In this document: positions 6,679 to 12,301 of the stretch, one piece after another
Layout: the number at the start of each line of letters is the position of its first letter
Numbering within the stretch: the stretch's first letter is position 1
Source: Brevibacillus sp.
GTDB taxonomy: Bacteria; Bacillota; Bacilli; Brevibacillales; Brevibacillaceae
Length of the DNA stretch: 13,176 nt
Direction of reading: 5' to 3'
Assembly: GCA_029240815.1 (NCBI GenBank)
Contig: JARDZO010000152.1
Coordinates: 1 to 13,176, forward strand
The notes under the pieces: generated by a model
Seen by the model: the letters and a program-made list of their open reading frames with translations, nothing else
Database searches by the model: none
What the model was told of the DNA's origin: nothing
Program-made: the position numbers and the translations under genes

Positions 6679-9312
6679 ATGGAACAGTATCTGATTACGC
6701 CGTGGGATACTCGGGTGGGTTCTGAACCGACTCCTTTGGACTGGGATATGCACGTGCCGCCAGAAGTAGATGCGATAGCGGAGCAGGTCATCCAACAATA
6801 CGACATGTCTGTTACTTCTCGCACACTGATCACTTCCAAGCCAGATAAAGGTGGAGCGATTTGGCGGATCGAGACGAATAAGGGTCCGCGCAGTCTAAAA
6901 CTTTTGCATCGCAATCCAGAGCGCAGCTTGTTCAGTGTGGGACTGCAGGAGTATGTGGTTCAGCAGGGTGCGAGGGTACCGGCACTGATCCCTGCGAAAG
7001 ACGGCAAATTATTTGTAGAGAGCGGCGGAAAGCTTTGGATCGTTACGGACTGGATTAATCTTACGCCGGCTACGAAAGTGGATTTAATAGGCGCGCAAGA
7101 GTTATGCTACGGACTTGGTGAATTCCATCGGCATTCAAAAGGGTACTTGCCCCCGTTTGGTGCCAAAAACTCTTCTCGTCTATATCGCTGGCCGAATTAC
7201 TATCAAAAGATTGCCAAGAAAATCGGTTGGATGAGAGAGATGGCCAAGGCATACCGCGATACGGTCGCAAGCGCATCGATCCTGGCGGTGGTCGATCAAT
7301 ACGAACGGCAGGCCGTGGAAGCACTGAATCGCTTGAATGCTTCAGCTTATCCGAGAATGGTTGCGATGGGGGAGCCTCACTGGGGGCTGGTGCACCAAGA
7401 TTATGGTTGGTCAAACGGACAGAATGGTCCCGGTGGGCTGTGGGTAATCGATTTGGACGGTGTATCGTACGATTTGCCATTTCGAGATTTGCGCAAGCTG
7501 ATTACGAGCACGATGGACGATATGGGTGTCTGGGATGTAACGTGGATGCGCGGCATGATCGATGCGTATCACCAGGCCAATCCTCTTGATGCCGAGTCTT
7601 ACGAGGTACTATTGATTGATATGGCAGTACCGAATGAATTTTATAAGCATTTGAAAGAAATGTTTTTCGACCCCATTACGTTTTTGAATACAGAAGCAGA
7701 TGCAATCCTGCAGCGGGTGGTTGCGACCGATCAAACAAAAGCGCAAGCATTGACAGAACTGGCTGCCGACATGGGGAAATACAAGGCGGGCGATTACGAG
7801 CAAAAAGTCGCAGCCGTGGAACCTCAGCGAGTTCCTTCCGAGAGCAGCACATGGGATCTAAAAAGCTGGGGCCTGCAACCACAAGAAAAAGCAACATCCG
7901 AGGATACTACCGTATCGAAGGAAAGAAGAACGGAGAAAATCAAAGTCCAAAAGAAGCAGTCCCAGCCTGTTGCAGCTGATCGTACACCGGCCGTGGAAGC
8001 AAGCAAGACACTTATCGATTCCGGGACGTCCGATAAAAAAACAAGTGCGGAGCAAATAGAGTCTAAATCGACTACAAATGAAGCAAAACCAGTAACAGCT
8101 GAATCTAAATCGACTACAAAAGAAGCAAAACCGGTAAAAGTTGAATCCAAAACGACTACAAATGAAGCAAAACCAGTAACAGCTGAATCTAAATCGACTA
8201 CAAAAGAAGCAAAACCGGTAAAAGTTGAATCCAAATCGACTACAAAAGAAGCAAAACCGGTAAAAGTTGAATCCAAATCGACCACAAAAGAAGCAACACC
8301 GGTAAAAGTTGTGTACAAATCGACTACAAAGAAAGCAACACCAGTAAAAGTCGAATCCAAATCGACAACAAAAGAAGTAACACCAGTAAAAGTTGAATCC
8401 AAATCGACCACAAAAGAAGCAAAACCGGTGAAAGTTGTGTCCAAATCGACTACAAAAGAAGCAACACCAGTAAAAGTCGAATCCAAATCGACAACAAAAG
8501 AAGTAACACCAGTAAAAGCTGAATCCAAATCGACAACAAAAGAAGCAAAACCGGTAAAAGTCGAATCCAAATCGACAACAAAAGAAGTAACACCAGTAAA
8601 AGCCGAATCCAAATCGACAACAAAAGAAGCAAAACCGGTAAAAGCCGAATCCAAAACGACCACAAAAGAAGCAAAATCGGTAAAAGCAGAATCCAAAACG
8701 ACAACAAAAGAAGCAAAATCGGTAAAAGCTGAATCTAAGCAAGCTTCAAGAAAGACAAAACTCGTCACGATTGATCCTCAATCGGTTAGAAAGAGCAAAT
8801 CAACTACTGGATCAACCAAAGAAGAGACGAACACTTCTTCAGAAAAAAGCGCCACAAGTGCGCGCAGGGCACCTTCCTACAATGTCATTGATCTTACCCC
8901 GTATCTTGCCAACAGACAAACCAAAAAGACCAATTCAAAAAAGAAGGTCGTCCGAAAGAAGACAGCGAGCGCGAGTACCTCTCCCGCCAAAAAAAAGGCA
9001 ACAACGATTGCGAAGGTAAAACAGCAAGCCCAAAAGAAAAAGAACGTTGCTGCTTCTATAGTCATCTCTATACAGCAGCAAAAAGCAAAAATAGCCAAAC
9101 AGAATGTTAAACAGGTGAGCAAACAGCCTGCGAAACAAGCAGCCAAATCAGTGAAACGAACAACACCTGTAGGGAATAAAACGAAAAAAGCGGCTTCGTC
9201 AAACACCAAACATTCTTACACCAAGATTCCTGCTCCCAGCAAGAAAATGAACAAACAGGCAGCGAATAAACCTAGTGCGAAAAAAGGCGTAAAGTCCAGA
9301 GGAGTGCGATGA
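6679..9312 (+). CDS. cotS: CotS-family spore coat kinase-fold protein with a long lysine-rich repeat tail
   Basis: The 877-residue product has a CotS-type (aminoglycoside-phosphotransferase-like fold) domain over about residues 1-385. The kinase catalytic residues look intact: VHQDYGWSN (His239, Asp241, Asn246) and VIDLDG (Asp258, Asp260). Bacillus subtilis CotS is a coat protein of about 350 residues, so this one is more than twice the usual length. After the domain come a charged linker (about 386-460), sixteen full copies of a 14-residue unit (consensus ESKSTTKEAKPVKV, 461-684), and a basic Lys/Ala/Thr-rich end (688-877) with histone-H1-like stretches such as AKKKAT and PAKQAAKSVK. One less charged island, APSYNVIDLTPYLANRQ, sits at 731-747. 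No signal peptide or membrane segment is visible. The purine-rich GGGGGGA at 6667-6673 precedes the ATG by five bases. It is the first gene of a two-gene operon with cotSA, 25 bases apart. The orthology to CotS is a family-level call; the kinase substrate is unknown. Confidence 0.85.
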   Translation: MEQYLITPWDTRVGSEPTPLDWDMHVPPEVDAIAEQVIQQYDMSVTSRTLITSKPDKGGAIWRIETNKGPRSLKLLHRNPERSLFSVGLQEYVVQQGARVPALIPAKDGKLFVESGGKLWIVTDWINLTPATKVDLIGAQELCYGLGEFHRHSKGYLPPFGAKNSSRLYRWPNYYQKIAKKIGWMREMAKAYRDTVASASILAVVDQYERQAVEALNRLNASAYPRMVAMGEPHWGLVHQDYGWSNGQNGPGGLWVIDLDGVSYDLPFRDLRKLITSTMDDMGVWDVTWMRGMIDAYHQANPLDAESYEVLLIDMAVPNEFYKHLKEMFFDPITFLNTEADAILQRVVATDQTKAQALTELAADMGKYKAGDYEQKVAAVEPQRVPSESSTWDLKSWGLQPQEKATSEDTTVSKERRTEKIKVQKKQSQPVAADRTPAVEASKTLIDSGTSDKKTSAEQIESKSTTNEAKPVTAESKSTTKEAKPVKVESKTTTNEAKPVTAESKSTTKEAKPVKVESKSTTKEAKPVKVESKSTTKEATPVKVVYKSTTKKATPVKVESKSTTKEVTPVKVESKSTTKEAKPVKVVSKSTTKEATPVKVESKSTTKEVTPVKAESKSTTKEAKPVKVESKSTTKEVTPVKAESKSTTKEAKPVKAESKTTTKEAKSVKAESKTTTKEAKSVKAESKQASRKTKLVTIDPQSVRKSKSTTGSTKEETNTSSEKSATSARRAPSYNVIDLTPYLANRQTKKTNSKKKVVRKKTASASTSPAKKKATTIAKVKQQAQKKKNVAASIVISIQQQKAKIAKQNVKQVSKQPAKQAAKSVKRTTPVGNKTKKAASSNTKHSYTKIPAPSKKMNKQAANKPSAKKGVKSRGVR
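8059..8739 (+). repeat. Tandem 42-bp coding repeat, 16 full units plus a 9-base remnant
   Basis: The array encodes sixteen 14-residue units (8059-8730) with consensus ESKSTTKEAKPVKV and ends in a partial ESK. All units are exactly 42 bp, so the frame is kept. Unit variants are not random. Units 1-2 match 3-4, units 7-9 (8311-8436) match 10-12 (8437-8562) including shared synonymous codons, units 11-12 nearly match 13-14, and units 15 and 16 encode identical peptides. This pattern shows growth by duplication of blocks of one to three units. Copy number is likely to vary between strains. Confidence 0.95.
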
Positions 9313-9337
9313 GCCGTACGAGGAAAGGAGAATTCGG

Positions 9338-10486
9338 ATGAAGGTAGTCATGATCTGTACAGAAAAATTGCCCGTCCCTCCAGTCCGCGGCGGCGCCATC
9401 CAGACCTATATAGCGGGAATCGTCGATTTTCTCGGTCAACATCATGACCTGACTGTATTAGGAACGACAGACCCTTCCCTTCCGCTGGATGAGAGGGTAG
9501 GCAAAGTACGGTATGTGAGGGTAGAGGGCCAGGGTGTATTCGAAACATATGCAGAACAAGTCGTTCAGTTTTTACGCACCCAATCCTACGACATTATCCA
9601 CGTATTTAACCGGCCGAGATTGGTGGCTCTCATACGGGAAGCATGTCCGAATGCACGAATCATCCTCAGTATGCACAACGATATGTTCGATCAAGCGAAA
9701 ATTGATTCACAGGAAGCGGCCAAAGCGATTGCTACGACTGACCGAATTATCACAATCAGCGATTATGTTGGGCGAGTGATTCAGTCCCTCTATCCAGATG
9801 CTGCTGGAAAACTCCGCACTATTTATTCCGGAGTAGATTTGCAGACATTTGTCCCGTGGGAAAAATCGCAGTCAGCGCGTCAGATCAGGCAAGAACTCAG
9901 GTCCATGCACAATTTAGGAAATAAACAGGTGATATTGTTTGTAGGCAGATTGACTCCGAAAAAAGGGGCAGACATCTTGGTGAGGGCGATGAATGAGCTT
10001 CACTCGCAACACTCGAATATCGCCCTCGTTCTCGTCGGCGGAGCGTGGTACGGCGTCGATAAAATCAGTGACTACGTAGCTTATGTGCGCTCTCTGGCAG
10101 ATCGTTCGCCCATCCCGGTCATTACGACTGGCTATGTTAATGCAGAACAGATTCATCAATGGTTTTGGACAGGGGACATCTTCGTTTGTCCTTCGCAATG
10201 GGAGGAGCCTTTGGCGAGGGTACACTACGAGGCGATGGCGGCAGGACTGCCATTTGTGACAACCAAGCGGGGGGGCAATGCGGAGGTCATCATTGGTGAA
10301 AATGGACTCTTGGTCGAAGAGCCCGAAAATCCGCGTGCCTTTGCGGACCAGCTAAACAAACTGCTCTCCAGCCGGGATTTACAGAAGAAGATGGGAAGTG
10401 TGGGAAGGAAGCTGGCGGAAGACCGGTTCACCTGGGATCGGGTCGCAAGAGAAGTATTAGAGGTCTGGAACAGGATATCGTTTTAA
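9338..10486 (+). CDS. cotSA: CotSA-type spore coat glycosyltransferase (GT4 family)
   Basis: The 382-residue product is a GT-B-fold retaining glycosyltransferase. The N-terminal lobe starts MKVVMICTEKLPVPPVRGGA, the Gly-rich acceptor-side loop that is nearly diagnostic of Bacillus CotSA (YtxN). The C-terminal lobe has LFVGRLTPKKGADIL and the nucleotide-sugar motif EEPLARVHYEAMAAGLPFV, giving the GT4 E-x7-E pair (Glu290, Glu298), followed by GGNAEVI. It presumably transfers a sugar from a nucleotide donor to a coat component during sporulation; donor and acceptor cannot be read from the sequence. AAAGGAG seven bases before the ATG fixes the start. It lies 25 bases after the cotS-like stop and is almost certainly co-transcribed with it. 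In B. subtilis cotSA precedes cotS, so the order here is reversed. Confidence 0.92.
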   Translation: MKVVMICTEKLPVPPVRGGAIQTYIAGIVDFLGQHHDLTVLGTTDPSLPLDERVGKVRYVRVEGQGVFETYAEQVVQFLRTQSYDIIHVFNRPRLVALIREACPNARIILSMHNDMFDQAKIDSQEAAKAIATTDRIITISDYVGRVIQSLYPDAAGKLRTIYSGVDLQTFVPWEKSQSARQIRQELRSMHNLGNKQVILFVGRLTPKKGADILVRAMNELHSQHSNIALVLVGGAWYGVDKISDYVAYVRSLADRSPIPVITTGYVNAEQIHQWFWTGDIFVCPSQWEEPLARVHYEAMAAGLPFVTTKRGGNAEVIIGENGLLVEEPENPRAFADQLNKLLSSRDLQKKMGSVGRKLAEDRFTWDRVAREVLEVWNRISF

Positions 10487-10510
10487 GACTAAATAGACGA
10501 GGAGTCGGAA

Positions 10511-10546
10511 GCCCGCTTTCCCGATTGATGAAAAGGGGAGGTGGGC
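10511..10546. repeat. Imperfect inverted repeat after cotSA
   Basis: Bases 10511-10522 (GCCCGCTTTCCC) can pair with 10535-10546 (GGGGAGGTGGGC) over 12 positions if G-U pairs are allowed, leaving a 12-base loop. No T-run follows, so it is not a classical terminator. It could protect the 3' end of the cotSA mRNA. Confidence 0.35.
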
Positions 10547-10553
10547 AAGGCTC

Positions 10554-10592
10554 AATTGGTTGTCTGGCTATACGCAGCGAGGCAATTTTTTT
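10554..10592 (+). terminator. Probable terminator of the cotS-cotSA operon
   Basis: AATTG (10554-10558) and CTG (10564-10566) pair with CAATT (10583-10587) and CAG (10575-10577) in an imperfect hairpin that ends in seven T's at 10586-10592. The stem is weak but the T-run and position fit. Confidence 0.45.
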
Positions 10593-10598
10593 GACTGG

Positions 10599-10638
10599 AA
10601 AAAGGACAAGCATCACTTAATATGAGCCAGGCTTGTCC
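10599..10638 (-). terminator. Terminator of the Pro/Val-repeat protein gene (minus strand)
   Basis: GGACAAGC at 10604-10611 and GCTTGTCC at 10631-10638 are perfect 8-base complements with a 19-base loop. Read on the minus strand, the stem is followed by TTTTT (10603-10599). It lies 73 bases after the stop codon of the minus-strand gene at 10712. Confidence 0.75.
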
Positions 10639-10711
10639 GATCCTGGTAGCGATGGGTCTTGGGCAGGGAGCGGTATAACTTGACGACCACTCCCCCGAGC
10701 CAAGAGAGGCC

Positions 10712-11347
10712 TTATCCTGATGCAAGATGGCGGATACTAGATTCTCCAATAACCGAAGTCCAATGGAGGGAAATGGTTTGTTCCACTTCCTCCTCGATTT
10801 CAGTAGGTTCCATTCCTTCAGCAGGCTGCTGCAAATTGGGAATGACGGCCACAATTCGGTTGAGTGGGATCAGGATGCTACTTGCACTCATATCGAGCGA
10901 AGCACTCGTGCGCAGCTCAATCATACCCTCCTCGACTCGAATCAGATTGCCGATTCGGTATCGACGGTTATCTGGACCCCAATCTGATTCTAGAAGCAAC
11001 TCAATGGTTTGGTTTTGTTTCATACACTTTTTCAGTTCTTTGCGGAGACCTTGCATACTGGCTTCGTCAGCGCGCTCCTCTGCCTCGACTTCCACTTGAA
11101 CAATCGGGGCAGGAATCACAATCGGCTTGGGGGCTCGGATATTCACAGATGGCGCTTCTACCTGTACGGTTGGCACAGGAGAGGATACAGAGACCAGAGG
11201 AGCAGGGGTGGTTACGTGAACCTTTGGAGCACGGACGTTGACCCGAAGTAAACGATTCAGTCTTTTTTGCAACAGACCGACTTGACGGGATATGGCTTTT
11301 GTGGATTTGATTCGGGTTCTTTTCCTAGCTGCTTTCGCTATTTTCAT
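10712..11347 (-). CDS. Hypothetical protein: basic N-terminus, Pro/Val repeat region, small C-terminal domain
   Basis: The 211-residue product was not recognised. Residues 1-35 are strongly basic (MKIAKAARKRTRIKSTK...). Residues 36-90 alternate valine and proline in a loose repeat of about 7-10 residues (VNVRAP, KVHVTTPAP, LVSVSSPVP, TVQVEAP, SVNIRAP), suggesting an extended beta or polyproline-like rod. Residues 90-112 are charged and probably helical. Residues 113-172 look like a small beta domain (RIGNLIRVEEGMIELRTS, then SILIPLNRIVAVIP), loosely similar to Sm-like barrels seen in some Bacillus spore proteins. That resemblance is weak and is inference. The tail is acidic. An upstream in-frame ATG at 11374 would add nine residues, but GGGAGGTG at 11365-11358 sits ten bases before the ATG at 11347, so I use 11347. 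It converges on the cotS operon and has its own terminator and a sigma-K-like promoter. Confidence 0.8.
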   Translation of the reverse strand: MKIAKAARKRTRIKSTKAISRQVGLLQKRLNRLLRVNVRAPKVHVTTPAPLVSVSSPVPTVQVEAPSVNIRAPKPIVIPAPIVQVEVEAEERADEASMQGLRKELKKCMKQNQTIELLLESDWGPDNRRYRIGNLIRVEEGMIELRTSASLDMSASSILIPLNRIVAVIPNLQQPAEGMEPTEIEEEVEQTISLHWTSVIGESSIRHLASG

Positions 11348-11357
11348 GAATGAAGGA

Positions 11358-11365
11358 CACCTCCC
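11358..11365 (-). promoter_or_regulatory. Ribosome binding site that decides the start at 11347
   Basis: The minus strand reads GGGAGGTG here, ten bases before the ATG at 11347. The alternative upstream ATG at 11374 would place this site inside the coding region, so the shorter protein is preferred. Confidence 0.75.
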
Positions 11366-11378
11366 ACTTGACATGGTT

Positions 11379-11406
11379 TATCATATTCAGTTCTAGAGGG
11401 TCTGTT
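11379..11406 (-). promoter_or_regulatory. Sigma-K-like promoter of the Pro/Val-repeat protein gene
   Basis: On the minus strand, AATATGATA (11387-11379) matches the sigma-K -10 CATAnnnTA except for its first base. AACA (11406-11403) lies 15 bases upstream and fits the mACm -35. A transcript starting about seven bases downstream would begin near or after the upstream ATG at 11374, consistent with translation from 11347. Confidence 0.33.
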
Positions 11407-11427
11407 GTGGACAAATACCCGGTCTAG
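11393..11427. repeat. Inverted repeat between lysE and the Pro/Val-repeat gene
   Basis: CTAGA-GGGT (11393-11401) pairs with ACCC-gg-TCTAG (11417-11427) around a 15-base loop. No T-run follows on the minus strand, so it is at best a partial terminator or 3' stabiliser for the lysE transcript. It overlaps the putative promoter of the next gene. Confidence 0.35.
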
Positions 11428-11449
11428 GAAAAATGGGGGTAGGATGCCT

Positions 11450-12073
11450 TCATTTCTCTGCGAGAGCAATCCGGATACCGATTACCGCATACAAGATCGC
11501 TTTGCCGTAATTGACAACCTTTCCGACAGAGGAGCGACCTAGTAGTTTTTGACCGAAAATTCCGGCAAAAATAGCGACGGCTGAAAAGAGAATGATGGTC
11601 TGAATCATGAATACGATTCCGAGAATCATCATTTGAAGTGGCTCATTCCCCGATCCAGGGGTGATGAACTGGGGGAGAAATGCGAGAAAGAACAACGATA
11701 CTTTAGGATTCAAGACATTCATCAAAATTCCGGTGCGATACAGTCGGAGGGCAGACTTTTTTTCTGGTGCTGCTGTGGGTAAAGGATTTGCTCCTTCTTT
11801 TATCGCTTGATAAGCCAGATAAAGGAGATAAAGAGCACCAGCGTATTTGACTAGCTGAAAGGCAAAAGCGGAGTTGTAGAGAATAGCCGTAACACCTAAT
11901 GCAGCAGCAGTCGTATGAGCGATGAGGCCAGTCGTCAACCCCATGGCGGTGGCAATGCCAGCTTTACGACCGTTTGAGATGCTCTGAGCGATGACGAAGA
12001 GAATGTCAGGTCCGGGAGCCAGAGTCAGCAAGACCGATACTGCCAAAAAAGAGAGAAGCATAGTGAGATCCAT
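11450..12073 (-). CDS. LysE/RhtB-family amino-acid exporter
   Basis: The 207-residue product is an inner-membrane exporter of the LysE/RhtB superfamily, which pump amino acids or their derivatives out of the cell. Length and layout are typical. The family signature LAPGPD is at 18-23 within the first membrane helix, a glycine-rich second helix follows (about 40-65), and the conserved MNVLNPK is at 118-124 at the start of the central helix. Two more hydrophobic helices (about 148-172 and 190-205) complete a six-helix pattern. The substrate cannot be told from the sequence. AGGAGG about eleven bases before the ATG supports the start, with slightly long spacing. It is divergent from the membrane-protein gene at 12302. 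No adjacent LysR- or Lrp-type regulator is visible. Confidence 0.9.
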   Translation of the reverse strand: MDLTMLLSFLAVSVLLTLAPGPDILFVIAQSISNGRKAGIATAMGLTTGLIAHTTAAALGVTAILYNSAFAFQLVKYAGALYLLYLAYQAIKEGANPLPTAAPEKKSALRLYRTGILMNVLNPKVSLFFLAFLPQFITPGSGNEPLQMMILGIVFMIQTIILFSAVAIFAGIFGQKLLGRSSVGKVVNYGKAILYAVIGIRIALAEK

Positions 12074-12092
12074 AAATCAATTCGCCTCCTGA

Positions 12093-12114
12093 GTCAAAAT
12101 AAAATCTATTTGAC
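12093..12114. repeat. Inverted repeat upstream of the LysE exporter gene
   Basis: GTCAAA (12093-12098) and TTTGAC (12109-12114) are perfect 6-base inverted arms with a 10-base AT-rich centre, beginning 19 bases before the exporter ATG. The geometry fits an operator in the leader or promoter. No regulator is recognised. Confidence 0.35.
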
Positions 12115-12209
12115 CCATACATTACGGGAAATCAAAAGGACGGTCTAGCGGAAAACGGAAATTTTATCGAAGTAGGAACAGAGAAAAGGAGTGGCCTTCG
12201 TGATTGGGA

Positions 12210-12225
12210 TTGGTAATAAAACCAA
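12210..12225. repeat. Short inverted repeat in the lysE/membrane-protein divergent region
   Basis: TTGGT-aataaa-ACCAA is a 5-base inverted repeat followed by GTTTTT. It resembles a small terminator but no plus-strand gene precedes it. An operator role is possible, and chance is also possible. Confidence 0.25.
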
Positions 12226-12254
12226 GTTTTTCTAAATGTAAATGGAAAATCATG

Positions 12255-12260
12255 TATAAT
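12255..12260 (+). promoter_or_regulatory. Sigma-A -10 box (TATAAT) of the membrane-protein gene
   Basis: A perfect TATAAT at 12255-12260 lies 41 bases before the ATG at 12302. No good -35 hexamer exists at 16-18 bases; TTCTAA at 12230-12235 is the nearest, at 19. Housekeeping expression is likely but possibly activator-assisted. Confidence 0.5.
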
Positions 12261-12301
12261 GGTTCAGGTAATCTCAAAAAAAGAGACATGGAGGTTTCGG
12301 C

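Noticed and set aside
7824..8768. Long open frames on the minus strand across the repeat array (DSAFTGFASFVVDL-like and Cys/Phe-rich repeats)
   Set aside because: The repeat is 42 bp, a multiple of three, so any frame lacking a stop in one unit stays open throughout. The plus-strand frame continues a recognised domain and has a ribosome binding site; the minus frames have neither.
11348..11374. Upstream in-frame ATG at 11374 for the Pro/Val-repeat protein
   Set aside because: The only good Shine-Dalgarno (11365-11358) lies downstream of that ATG and upstream of the ATG at 11347. The putative promoter would also start the transcript at about 11374 or later.
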